Assembly: GCF_003121295.1 (NCBI RefSeq) | Contig: NZ_PHNC01000031.1 | Location: 622,439-686,438 of the forward strand | Direction: 5' to 3' | Length of the DNA: 64,000 nt | Origin: Streptomyces orinoci | GTDB lineage: Bacteria > Actinomycetota > Actinomycetes > Streptomycetales > Streptomycetaceae | Shown here: positions 17,537 to 25,268 of the stretch, one piece after another | Layout: each line of letters opens with the position of its first letter | Numbering within the stretch: position 1 is the first letter of the stretch | Position numbers and translations under genes: made by a program | Notes under the pieces: model-generated | What the model saw: only the letters and a program-made list of their open reading frames with translations | What the model was told of the DNA's origin: nothing | The model's database searches: none

Positions 17537-17815
17537 ATGCCTGGTCATGAGTTCTCCGAGTTCTCCCTGGAAGACCTCAGGCGCATCCTGCGCGAGGGAG
17601 CCGGTACCGACGAGGCTGTCGATCTGGACGGCGACATCCTGGACAGCGACTTCGCCGAACTCGGCTATGAGTCGCCGGCGTTGCTGGAGACCGCCGGACG
17701 GATAGAGCGCGAGTTCGGCGTCACCCTGGACGACGACCTGCTCACCGAGATCCGCACCCCGCGTGCGCTGATCGAGGTGGTCAACTCCTCGCTGATGCCC
17801 GCCCGGGCGCGCTGA
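17537..17815 (+). CDS. Type II PKS acyl carrier protein
   Basis: A 92-aa ACP that would carry the growing polyketide on a phosphopantetheine arm. Helix II carries LGYESPALLETAGRIEREFG; Ser46 is the attachment serine. The residue after it, nearly always Leu in the DSL motif, is Pro here, which may disturb helix II. Length is normal. The start at 17537 follows GAGGAAAGG by 6 nt; the ATG at 17513 lacks such a site. It is the only apparently full-length member of the former minimal PKS. Confidence 0.85.
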   Translation: MPGHEFSEFSLEDLRRILREGAGTDEAVDLDGDILDSDFAELGYESPALLETAGRIEREFGVTLDDDLLTEIRTPRALIEVVNSSLMPARAR

Positions 17816-17824
17816 GCCACCACT

Positions 17825-18392
17825 TGTCGCCCAGGCGGTGGAGCGCTTCGGCACCATCGACGTACTGGTCAACAACGCGGGCCGCAGTGGCGGCGGGGTC
17901 ACCGCCGACATCACGGACGAGCTCTGGCTCGACGTGATCAACACCAATCTCAACAGCGTCTTCCTGATGACCCGCGAGGTGCTCAACGCCGGCGGGATGC
18001 GCCACAAGGACCGTGGCCGGATCATCAATATCGCGTCCACGGCGGGCAAGCAGGGTGTGGTGCTGGGGGCGCCGTACTCGGCGTCCAAGCATGGGGTGGT
18101 GGGTTTCACCAAGGCGCTGGGCAATGAGCTGGCGCCGACCGGGATCACGGTGAACGCGGTGTGCCCGGGGTATGTGGAGACGCCGATGGCGCAGCGGGTG
18201 CGGGCCGGTTACGCGGCCGCGTATGAGACCTCCGAGGACGCGATCCTGGAGAAGTTCCAGGCGAAGATCCCGCTGGGGCGTTACTCCACGCCCGAGGAGG
18301 TGGCCGGGCTGGTCGGCTATCCGGCCTCGGACACTGCCGCTTCCATCACCTCGCAGGCGCTCAACGTCTGCGGCGACCTGGGCAACTTCTGA
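17825..18392 (+). pseudogene. 5'-truncated polyketide ketoreductase (ActIII-like SDR)
   Basis: This encodes the C-terminal ~185 residues of a ketoreductase that is normally about 261 aa. It begins at LVAQAVERFG just after the ACP stop. It keeps LVNNAG, the catalytic Ser in NIASTAGK, Tyr and Lys in YSASKHGVVGF, and the C-terminal ALNVCG. The N-terminal NADPH-binding TGxxxGIG fold is missing. A Leu-to-Pro change in GLVGYPAS is also seen. A GTG at 17838 could still start a 184-aa product, but without the cofactor fold it cannot be a working reductase. Confidence 0.85.
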
Positions 18393-18406
18393 GGGGAGCA
18401 CGGGAC

Positions 18407-18766
18407 ATGACCATGCGAGAGGTTGAGCACGAGATCACCGTGCGGGCCCCGGCCCGGGAGGTGTACCGGCTGATCGCCGAGGTGGAGAACTGGCCGCTGA
18501 TCTTCCCGCCGAGTGTGTATGTGGAGCAGGAGCCGCTGGGGGAGGGGGAGTCGGGGATCCGGCTGCTGCACGACTAACGGGCCATTGACGACGACCCGGA
18601 GAAGCCGGCCTCGATCGACGAGGCCGTGGACCGCAACTCCCGCTCCGAACTGGCCTCGCTCAAGGACAATGTGGAACGGGTCGCCGGCCGGGCGGAGTTG
18701 ACGCTCTCCTTCACCGACAGTGTGACCATCAAGGGCTCCGCCAAGGACGTCTGGGTGAGTGCCGGA
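18407..18766 (+). pseudogene. Aromatase/cyclase remnant (SRPBCC polyketide aromatase)
   Basis: The first 38 codons (REVEHEITVRAPAREVYRLI, ENWPLIFPPSVYVEQ) match the start of a di-domain aromatase. About 60 codons are then deleted in frame and the text resumes at EPLGEGESGIRLLHD. A TAA at 18575 replaces the Tyr codon expected there. The same frame continues as RAIDDDPEKPASIDEAVDRN through KGSAKDVWV, then runs into an unrelated helix-turn-helix gene. The second domain is lost. Internal deletion, nonsense codon and 3' deletion make this clearly non-functional. Confidence 0.85.
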
Positions 18767-18907
18767 CACATCGCCCGGCTGTGGCGTATCCCACCCGGCA
18801 GCGTCTACCGGCATGCCGGCGAGCAGCGGTGGCGCCGTCGCACCAGGGGCGGCCGTACCTACTACCACGGCGGTGATGTGCGCCGGACGCTGGAGGGCCG
18901 CCGCTGA
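18767..18907 (+). pseudogene. 3' part of a small helix-turn-helix DNA-binding protein gene
   Basis: In the same frame as the aromatase remnant, about 47 codons encode AGHIARLWRIPPGSVYRHAG followed by RRRTRGGRTYYHGGDVRRTL. This is a MerR-like or BldC-like small HTH domain. No start codon of its own is evident, since it is fused to the aromatase remnant at about 18766. I infer that the deletion removing the end of the aromatase also removed the start of this gene. A short intact protein from an internal GTG cannot be excluded. Confidence 0.5.
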
Positions 18908-19009
18908 CCGGGCTCCGGCACGGGCGGGCGGCCGTCTCCGGGTGCGGGGGGCGGCCGTCCGTGTCAGCGTGGTGGCAGGGGCCGTGCTGCGTGCAAGGAG
19001 GGAACCGCC

Positions 19010-19282
19010 GTGACCGGCACCAAGAGCTGGAGTGTTCACATCGACATCAAGGAACACGACCACACCGTCACCGCCGAGGCCAGGCTCAGTGGCAAGACCC
19101 CGGGCCCGATCGTCGGCGAGGGCACCGCTCGCTGCAACCCGGCCGATGAGAACGTCCCCGACATCGGCGACGAACTCTCCGTCGCCCGGGCGCTCAACCG
19201 GATCGCCGACCAGCTGCTGGACAAGACGATCAAGGACATCGAGTCGCACACCCATGAGCCGGTGCGCGGCCTGCGGGCCTGA
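19010..19282 (+). CDS. DUF1876 (dsRBD-like) small protein
   Basis: A 90-aa protein. It contains SWSVHIDIKEHDHTVTAEAR, a central acidic region, GDELSVARALNRIADQL and a C-terminal helix, matching DUF1876, a small actinobacterial family with a dsRBD-like fold and unknown function. The GTG start follows AAGGAGGG by 6 nt. It is intact and marks the right edge of the decayed polyketide region. Confidence 0.8.
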   Translation: MTGTKSWSVHIDIKEHDHTVTAEARLSGKTPGPIVGEGTARCNPADENVPDIGDELSVARALNRIADQLLDKTIKDIESHTHEPVRGLRA

Positions 19283-19390
19283 CCCCGGATCCGGCGGCAG
19301 CGGACGCCACCACAAGAAGGCGTTCACTCGACTGGGCTAAGTTCCCCGGCCACGTTCGGGCAATATGTGTTCCCTTTACATTGTTCAGTC

Positions 19391-19410
19391 CACAAATCGA
19401 GTGAATTGTG
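19391..19410. promoter_or_regulatory. Possible operator in the AT-richer promoter region of the P450-rppA operon
   Basis: CACAA and TTGTG arms lie 10 bp apart, just downstream of a TTTACA (19375-19380) that resembles a -35. This stretch is notably AT-rich for the window. No certain -10 is visible. Confidence 0.3.
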
Positions 19411-19503
19411 CAGCCGCAAGTGTGGCGCGCTTGCCAGCGCGGAACCGATCAGTAGATACCGGCGCGCCACCGGGCCGTGCCTTGGGTACAGGGGAGTGTT
19501 TCC

Positions 19504-20712
19504 ATGACCACTTCGGAATCCGAACGGACATGTCCTTTCCGGCACGATGACGCCCTGGAACCAGACCCCTTCATGGCGCGGATGCGGGTGGAGGCGCCCA
19601 TCGCCCGTGTCCGTATGCCCTATGGCGAAGGCGAGTGCTGGCTGGTCACGCGGTACGAGGACGTCCGCACCGTCACCCAGGACCGCCGTTTCAGCCGGGC
19701 CGCCGTCATCGGCCGGGACTTCCCGCGCATCACCCCCGCCCCCATCGTGCAGTCGGAGGCCATCAATGTGATGGACCCGCCCGCGCTCAGCAGACTCCGC
19801 CGCCTGGTCACCAAGGGCTTCAGCAACAAGCAGGTGGAGGAGCTGCGGCCGAAGACCCAGCAGGTGGTGGACGCGCTGCTGGACACCATGGAAGCGCACG
19901 GCCAGCCCGGCGACATCGCCAAGGACCTGGCCGGGAAGCTGCCGCTGACCACCATCTGCGAGCTGCTGCAGGTGCCGGCCGCCGAGCGTCCCCAACTGCG
20001 CAGCTGGGCCATGGCGATGATGTCCATGAAGCCCGCCGACCGGGAGAAGGCGGCCGAGGCCAAGGCCGGGCTGCGGGAGTACTTCGCCGAGCTGACCGCC
20101 GAGCGCCGCCGCAACCCCGGGGACGACCTGCTCAGCAACCTGGCCACCGCCGAGGTGGACGGGGAGCGGCTGGACGACAAGGAGCTGGCCGTGATGGGCA
20201 TGCTCCTGCTGGTCACCGGCCATGACACCACCACCTATGAGATCTGCAACATCGTCTACACCCTGCTCACCCACCCCGCGCACCTGGCCCAACTGCGGGC
20301 CCGGCCCGAGCTGTTGCCCCAGGCCATCGAGGAACTGCTGCGCTACATCCCGTTCCGGCAGGGCGTGGGAATCCCCCGGGTCGCCCTGGAGGATGTGCAG
20401 CTCGACGGGGTCACCATCCGCAAGGGGGACGTGGTCCATGTCTCCTATCTGTGCGCCAACCGCGACGACCGGGCCTATGACCGGCCCGATGAGCTGGACT
20501 TCGAGCGGGAGGACCCGGCCCCCCATATGACCTTCGGCAATGGCTCGCACCACTGCCTGGGGGCGCATCTGGCGCGGATGGAACTGCAGATCGCCATCGG
20601 CACCCTGCTGCGCCGGTTCCCCGAACTGCGGCTGGCCGTACCGCCGGAGGAGGTGGAGTGGAACACCGTCTCCATCTGGCGCTACCCGCTCGCCCTGCCG
20701 GTCGCCTGGTGA
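19504..20712 (+). CDS. Cytochrome P450, CYP158A-like (flaviolin-coupling type)
   Basis: A 402-aa P450. It has an I-helix TGHDTTTYEI, a K-helix ExxR-type region EELLRYIPFRQ, and the heme loop FGNGSHHCLGAHLARME with Cys351 as thiolate ligand. It lies 13 bp upstream of a THN synthase gene. In S. coelicolor CYP158A2 dimerises flaviolin, and in S. griseus RppB/P450-mel acts on THN; this gene is assigned by that context. The start ATG at 19504 is preceded by GGGGAG; the frame is open upstream to 19477. Confidence 0.88.
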   Translation: MTTSESERTCPFRHDDALEPDPFMARMRVEAPIARVRMPYGEGECWLVTRYEDVRTVTQDRRFSRAAVIGRDFPRITPAPIVQSEAINVMDPPALSRLRRLVTKGFSNKQVEELRPKTQQVVDALLDTMEAHGQPGDIAKDLAGKLPLTTICELLQVPAAERPQLRSWAMAMMSMKPADREKAAEAKAGLREYFAELTAERRRNPGDDLLSNLATAEVDGERLDDKELAVMGMLLLVTGHDTTTYEICNIVYTLLTHPAHLAQLRARPELLPQAIEELLRYIPFRQGVGIPRVALEDVQLDGVTIRKGDVVHVSYLCANRDDRAYDRPDELDFEREDPAPHMTFGNGSHHCLGAHLARMELQIAIGTLLRRFPELRLAVPPEEVEWNTVSIWRYPLALPVAW

Positions 20713-20725
20713 AGGGGGCCTCGTC

Positions 20726-21886
20726 ATGGCAACGCTCTGCAGACCGGCGATCGCCGTGCCGGAGAACATCATCACCAGGGAAGAGACCCTGGAGCTGGCC
20801 CGGACCCTGCATGCCGACCATCCCCAACTGGACCTGGCGCTCAGGCTGATCGGCAACACCGGCGTCCAGAAGCGGCATCTGCTCCAGCCGATCGAGGACA
20901 CCCTCAAACACCCGGGCTTCACCGCGCGCAACGATATGTACGAGTCGGAGGCCAAGCGCCGGGTGCCCGATGTGGTCCGCCGGGCGCTGGCCCATGCCGA
21001 GCTGACCCCGCGCGAGATCGACATGATCGTCTATGTCTCGTGCACCGGCTTTATGATGCCGTCGCTGACCGCCTGGATGATCAACACCATGGGATTCCGC
21101 AGTGAGACCAGGCAGTTGCCGATCGCCCAGCTCGGCTGTGCGGCGGGCGGCGCGGCCATCAACCGGGCCCATGACTTCTGCAGCGCCTACCCCGAGGCCA
21201 ATGTGCTCATCGTGGCCTGTGAGTTCTGCTCGCTGCTCTATCAGCCGACCGATCTGGGCGTGGGAAACCTGCTGTCCAACGGCCTGTTCGGGGATGCGCT
21301 GGCCTCGGCGGTGGTGCGCGGCCGGGGCGGCAGCGGGGTGCGGCTGGAGCGCAATGGCTCCCATCTGGTGCCGGACACCGAGGCCTGGATCTCCTATGGC
21401 GTCCGGGACACCGGCTTCCACTTCATCCTGGACAAACGGGTGCCGGGCACCATGGCGATGCTCGCCCCCGCCATGCGCGAGATGGCCGAGCCCCATGACT
21501 GGGATGTCTCCGGGCTGGACTTCTATATCGTGCACGCCGGCGGTCCGCGCATCCTGGACGACCTCTGCCATTACCTCGATCTGGAAGAGGAAACCTTCCG
21601 CTACAGCCGGGCCACCCTCACCGAGCGCGGGAACATCGCCAGCGCGGTGATCTTCGACGCCCTGGAGCGGCTCTGGCAGGACGGCGGGGCCGGACATGCC
21701 GCCCGCGGGGTGATCGCCGGGTTCGGCCCCGGCATCACCGCCGAGATCGCCCTGGGCACCTGGGTGGACCAGGGGCAGGTGAACGGCAGCGGCCGGGCCC
21801 GCGGACGGGCGGGGGACAAGGCCGGGAGCAAGGCCAGGGACAAGGCCGGGCGCAACGGCGGAGAGAAGCGCACCGCCGCCGTCTGA
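20726..21886 (+). CDS. rppA: Type III polyketide synthase, 1,3,6,8-tetrahydroxynaphthalene synthase
   Basis: A chalcone-synthase-like enzyme that condenses five malonyl-CoA into THN, which oxidises to flaviolin and pigments. The active-site Cys138 lies in QLGCAAGGAA, the same number as in characterised RppA. His is in HAGGPRILDDL and Asn in ERGNIASAVIFDAL. The 386-aa length includes a Lys/Gly/Arg-rich tail after WVDQGQ that looks disordered and is longer than usual. It is co-transcribed with the P450 (13-bp gap). Confidence 0.92.
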   Translation: MATLCRPAIAVPENIITREETLELARTLHADHPQLDLALRLIGNTGVQKRHLLQPIEDTLKHPGFTARNDMYESEAKRRVPDVVRRALAHAELTPREIDMIVYVSCTGFMMPSLTAWMINTMGFRSETRQLPIAQLGCAAGGAAINRAHDFCSAYPEANVLIVACEFCSLLYQPTDLGVGNLLSNGLFGDALASAVVRGRGGSGVRLERNGSHLVPDTEAWISYGVRDTGFHFILDKRVPGTMAMLAPAMREMAEPHDWDVSGLDFYIVHAGGPRILDDLCHYLDLEEETFRYSRATLTERGNIASAVIFDALERLWQDGGAGHAARGVIAGFGPGITAEIALGTWVDQGQVNGSGRARGRAGDKAGSKARDKAGRNGGEKRTAAV

Positions 21887-22029
21887 GCCCGCGAAGCGTC
21901 GGAGGGGAGCGCAGGTTGCTGCGGTGACCTGCGCAACTCCCGTTGCGCGCAGGGGTGTCTCGGTCGCACGTCACGTGCGGGTTGTCTGTGGCTGGTCGCG
22001 CCCACGCGGCGGAGCCGCATATCGCTTGG

Positions 22030-22051
22030 GCCCCGCGCCCCCTTGCGGGGC
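22030..22051. terminator. Hairpin between convergent rppA and terB-like genes
   Basis: GCCCCGC and GCGGGGC enclose an 8-nt loop directly after the terB-like stop (minus strand). GC-rich stems with little U-tract are usual streptomycete terminators, and this can serve both convergent genes. Confidence 0.55.
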
Positions 22052-22054
22052 GCC

Positions 22055-22510
22055 CTAGACGTCGAACTCGGCCGGGTCGATGCCCACCGCGAAGCATGCC
22101 TCGCGCACCACGGCCCGCTCGTTCTTGTCGAAGTCCCCGTCGGCGCCGCCGATGACAATGCCTATCTGGATAACGGCCCGTGCCTCGGTGGGCTTCTTCT
22201 GCACCTTGCCGATGGTCTGCAGCAGGCTCACCTTGCCGAAGTCGTAGTCCACCGCCAGCTTGTGGCAGTAGTCGGCGAAGCGGGCCTGGAGATCGTCCGC
22301 CGGGAAGTTCCCCAGCACCTCATTGGTGGCGATCAGCGAGGCCACCTTCTGCCGCTCGGCGGCGTCCACCGAACCGTCCGCGGCCGCCACCAGGGCGCAC
22401 ATCGCCATGCCGGCGTCCCGGAACGCCCCGCTCTTGAGGTCGTGCTTCTTCGCGATCAGCTGGCCCTGCATCGTCGTGGCCGATTCCTTGAGCCGGTCCC
22501 AGAGCGCCAT
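22055..22510 (-). CDS. TerB-family tellurite-resistance-like protein
   Basis: A 151-aa helical protein starting MALWDRLKESATTMQGQLIA. It has the TerB features AMCALVAAADGSVDAAERQK and GIVIGGADGDFDKNERA, paired acidic loops that in TerB/TerD proteins bind metal ions. It is related to stress-protein clusters, but no other ter genes are adjacent. The start ATG at 22510 follows AAGGAG; an in-frame ATG 42 nt upstream is less likely. Confidence 0.82.
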   Translation of the reverse strand: MALWDRLKESATTMQGQLIAKKHDLKSGAFRDAGMAMCALVAAADGSVDAAERQKVASLIATNEVLGNFPADDLQARFADYCHKLAVDYDFGKVSLLQTIGKVQKKPTEARAVIQIGIVIGGADGDFDKNERAVVREACFAVGIDPAEFDV

Positions 22511-22616
22511 GTGCCTGTCTTCTCCTTGTTGCGATCCGGAAGAGTCGTGCACAGGCTGAACTGGCGGGAAGTTAAAGAAGTTCCCAAGGGATCGTCAGGA
22601 AATCCCCAGGGGGTCC

Positions 22617-23651
22617 TCAGCCGGTCTCCACCGTGGGCAGCGCCAGCGGCCGCACCCGGCCCTCCATCATCGCCCCCAGCCCCAGCACCGAGCAGTGCTC
22701 CGGATTGTCCGCGATGCGCACCGTCATCCCGGTGGCGTTCTCGATCATGGTGTCCAGCCCGGGCATCAGCGCGCTGCCCCCGGCCAGCATCACCCCCCGT
22801 ACGCCCAGATCGGCCACCAGGTCGGGCGGGCAGTCGCGCAGCACCCGGCCCATGGCGTCCAGCACCGCGGTCAGCGGGGTGCGGATGGCGTCCCGGACAT
22901 GGGCGGTGCTCACCAGCACGGTGCGGGACAGCCCGGTGGCGATGTCCCGGCCGCGTACCTCGGTCTCGGTGCCCGCCCCCGAACGGTCCGCCCGCAGCGC
23001 CATATGGAGCGGATAGAGCCCCTGGGTGGGCAGCATCAGCTCATGCTCGCTGCGCAGGTGCTGGATCACCGCGTAGTCCACCGCGTCCCCGCCCACCTGG
23101 ACCTTCTCCGCGGCCACGATGGAGCCCAGGGAGAGCACCGCCACCTGGGTGGAGGCCGCCCCGCACACCACGATCATGGTCGCCTCGGGCTGCTCCACCG
23201 GCAGGCCGCAGCCGACCGCGGCCGCCACCAGGGTGTCCACCAGCTCCACCCGGCGGGCGCCCAGCCCGGTGAGCGTCTCCACCGAGGCCCGCTGGGCGAT
23301 GGGCTCGGCGTCATGCGGCACACAGACCGCGGCCCGCAGCAGCGGCCGGCGCCGCCAGGCGCGGCGGATCTTGTCGCTGATCAGAAAGCGGAGCATCCGC
23401 TGGGCCATGTCGATGTCCACCACCGTGCCGCCGGAGACCGGCCGGACCACCCGGATATGGGCGGGGGTGCGCCCGGCCATGGCGGCGGCCGGATGGCCGA
23501 CCGCGATCAGTGAGCCGGTTCTGGTGTTGACCGCCGCGATGCTCGGCTCATCCACGATCAGCCCGGTGTCCCGCAGATAGATACGGGTCCGGGACGCCCC
23601 GAGGTCGAAGGCGACGGTGCAGCGGCTCAGCTGTTGGAGGCTGAGGGACAT
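22617..23651 (-). CDS. MreB/Mbl-like actin-family protein
   Basis: A 344-aa bacterial actin homologue. The phosphate-1 loop is FDLGASRTRIY, followed by VAVG-type and PVSGGTVVDIDMA segments. The adenosine motif is VMLAGGSALMPGLD. It lacks a membrane-binding N-terminal helix like that of MreB, and there is no mreC/mreD nearby, so it resembles the extra Mbl-like proteins of streptomycetes involved in spore-wall integrity. The ATG at 23651 follows GGGAAGGAT. Confidence 0.85.
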   Translation of the reverse strand: MSLSLQQLSRCTVAFDLGASRTRIYLRDTGLIVDEPSIAAVNTRTGSLIAVGHPAAAMAGRTPAHIRVVRPVSGGTVVDIDMAQRMLRFLISDKIRRAWRRRPLLRAAVCVPHDAEPIAQRASVETLTGLGARRVELVDTLVAAAVGCGLPVEQPEATMIVVCGAASTQVAVLSLGSIVAAEKVQVGGDAVDYAVIQHLRSEHELMLPTQGLYPLHMALRADRSGAGTETEVRGRDIATGLSRTVLVSTAHVRDAIRTPLTAVLDAMGRVLRDCPPDLVADLGVRGVMLAGGSALMPGLDTMIENATGMTVRIADNPEHCSVLGLGAMMEGRVRPLALPTVETG

Positions 23652-24056
23652 CGAAGATCCTTCCCTGGGACCGGCGGATGGCAGGTTGAGGCTGCCGTCC
23701 GGCGGCCTTGCCGCCATCGTGCGCGGAGCGGGCGGCCGCCGCGCGCCGGGCTGCGCCGCCCGGGGGAGCGCGGGCGGAGACCGACACCCCCGTCGCCGGT
23801 CTCCGTCCCGCTCGCGAAGGAGTCTGCCAGGGGGGTCTGACAACGCCGGGGGCCGGCGGCCGGCCCCGGGGAGATTTCCGGCGGGCCCGGCCGCCGGTAT
23901 TCAGCGGAAAACGGTCTTGAACCCGTTCCCGGTGACATTCCGGCGCGTATTCCAGAATGCCGGACGGCGGCACCCGTGCCCCGTTCCGCCACCTGGCTCC
24001 AGGCCGTGCATCGTGCCGCAGGGACAACGCGGTTGTAGCGGTGGGAACACCCAACG

Positions 24057-24066
24057 TGCACGTGCA
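24057..24066. promoter_or_regulatory. Palindrome TGCACGTGCA upstream of the DUF397 gene
   Basis: A perfect 10-bp palindrome. The same 12-bp word containing it occurs in reverse complement at 25032-25043, before the XRE gene. It lies about 10 bp upstream of a second inverted repeat ATGC-AGAA-GCAT at 24074-24085 that covers the -35 region. Probably operator sites. Confidence 0.5.
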
Positions 24067-24097
24067 TCCGGTCATGCAGAAGCATATGAAGCGGCGT

Positions 24098-24103
24098 TAT
24101 GAT
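24098..24103 (+). promoter_or_regulatory. -10 hexamer of the DUF397 gene
   Basis: TATGAT matches the consensus at 5 of 6 positions and stands out in this GC-rich DNA. TGCAGA lies 17 bp upstream as a poor -35, overlapped by an inverted repeat, which suggests regulated expression. The mRNA leader would be about 70 nt. Confidence 0.5.
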
Positions 24104-24178
24104 CCGGGGAAACAAAGGCAGTTGGCATCTCCGGGGAACCGATCGGAGATGTGCCCCGCGACGATCCGGGAGATCCCA

Positions 24179-24418
24179 GTGTCCCAGGTGTACAACGGCA
24201 TGGCCGCATCGGGAATCCCGGGTGCCGTCTGGCACAAGAGCCGTCACTCCAACTCACAGGGGGCCTGTGTGGAGTTCGCGAAGTTGCCGGGTGGCGGGGT
24301 TGCGGTACGCAACTCCCGCCACCCGGATGGCCCCGCTCTCATCTACACCCCCGCGGAGATCGAGGCCATGTTGTCGGGGATCAAAGACGGCGAATTCGAC
24401 TATCTGATAGCCGATTAG
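24179..24418 (+). CDS. DUF397 protein (BldB/WhiJ-associated family)
   Basis: A 79-aa protein with the family signature WHKSRHSNSQGACVEFAKLP, then VRNSRHPDGPALIYTPAE and a C-terminal acidic helix. DUF397 proteins pair with Scr1/WhiJ-type XRE regulators and anti-sigma-like kinases in streptomycete development and antibiotic control; both partners are the next two genes here. The GTG at 24179 follows GGGAG by 6 nt, the best-placed site; the ATG at 24149 has none. Confidence 0.85.
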   Translation: MSQVYNGMAASGIPGAVWHKSRHSNSQGACVEFAKLPGGGVAVRNSRHPDGPALIYTPAEIEAMLSGIKDGEFDYLIAD

Positions 24419-24457
24419 CCGCGATCCCCCAGCCGTTCCGTGCCACCGGTGACACCG

Positions 24458-24946
24458 TTATTCACGCGGCAGCCGGAACAGCGCCCAGACGACTTTGCCA
24501 TGCAGTGCTCCCGCCAGTGGATGCCAGCCCCAGGCGTCACTGAAGGATTCCACCAGCATCAGTCCCCGGCCGCGTTCGTCCTCGGCACCCGCCGCCCCGC
24601 CGGCCGGGCTGTCCGCGCTGGGGTCGCGTACCGCGCACACCAGCCGGGAGCCCCAGCGCATCAGATGCAGGCGTATCGGGGACTCCTGCCCCTTGCCCGG
24701 GGGGCCGGACGGCAGGGCGTAGCGCAGCGAGTTGGTCACCAACTCGGAGACCACCAGCGAGACATCGTCAAAGAGGTGCTGAACTCCCCAGCCCTGCAAG
24801 GTCGTTCTGGTGAAGACCCGAGCGGTGCGGACCGCTTCGAACCGGGGTGGGAGGGCGCAGGAGGCGGAGTCGGACACCGCGGATGCGTCATTCCCGGGCA
24901 GCCCTCGCCAGACCGGGGAGAGCACAGTCGATCCTTCGGTACCCAT
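24458..24946 (-). CDS. Anti-sigma-factor-like ATP-binding protein (HATPase_c)
   Basis: A 162-aa serine/threonine kinase-like ATPase of the RsbW/SpoIIAB type. It has the N-box VVSELVTNSLRYA, then VRDPS and ERGRGLMLVESFSDAWGW. It would act as anti-sigma factor or kinase of an anti-sigma antagonist. It is divergent from the XRE gene and convergent with the DUF397 gene (39-bp gap). The ATG at 24946 follows AGGAG by 8 nt. Confidence 0.85.
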   Translation of the reverse strand: MGTEGSTVLSPVWRGLPGNDASAVSDSASCALPPRFEAVRTARVFTRTTLQGWGVQHLFDDVSLVVSELVTNSLRYALPSGPPGKGQESPIRLHLMRWGSRLVCAVRDPSADSPAGGAAGAEDERGRGLMLVESFSDAWGWHPLAGALHGKVVWALFRLPRE

Positions 24947-25268
24947 CCGAGGCACTCCTGCAATCGTGGACGTGACAGAGCACGTGTGCGAGCCCCATGG
25001 TTCCCAATGCCTACGCCGGATGCAAGGGCAGATGCACGTGCACGAGAGGGATTTGGGGGCGCACAGGGGGGTTGGCGGCAATTCTTCCTACGGTCCATGC
25101 GGTAGTGCACCCCCGGTGCCCCCGCCCATGGCCGGTATCGGTAACCGCATGGGCACGCAACGGCGCCGAAAGATGGCAGACTTCGGCGCCAGAGGCCGCG
25201 GGGGTCGCCTCCGGAAAGGTCGGGCACGTTCCACACCGGGAACAGGACCGGAAGGAAGGGTCGCAGAG
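24947..25268. promoter_or_regulatory. Divergent promoter region of HATPase and XRE genes
   Basis: 322 bp without a gene. It contains a CACGTG core inside GCACGTGTGC at 24980-24989, 34 bp from the HATPase start, and the perfect palindrome TGCACGTGCA at 25033-25042. The second is the reverse complement of the 12-bp word before the DUF397 gene. Confidence 0.5.

Larger units (their letters stand above)
23652..24178. other. Divergent intergenic region, mbl-like / DUF397
   Basis: 527 bp with no credible gene. It holds a GC-rich imperfect inverted repeat at 23846-23869 and, near the right end, the DUF397 promoter with palindromes at 24057 and 24074 and a -10 at 24098. Confidence 0.5.

Noticed and set aside
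19324..21024. 566-codon minus-strand frame opposite the P450 and rppA
   Set aside because: Both plus-strand genes have intact active sites; the minus frame is compositional shadow.
23846..23869. GC-rich imperfect inverted repeat as a strong terminator
   Set aside because: It lies upstream of the mbl-like start on the divergent side, where no transcript is expected to end; probably compositional.
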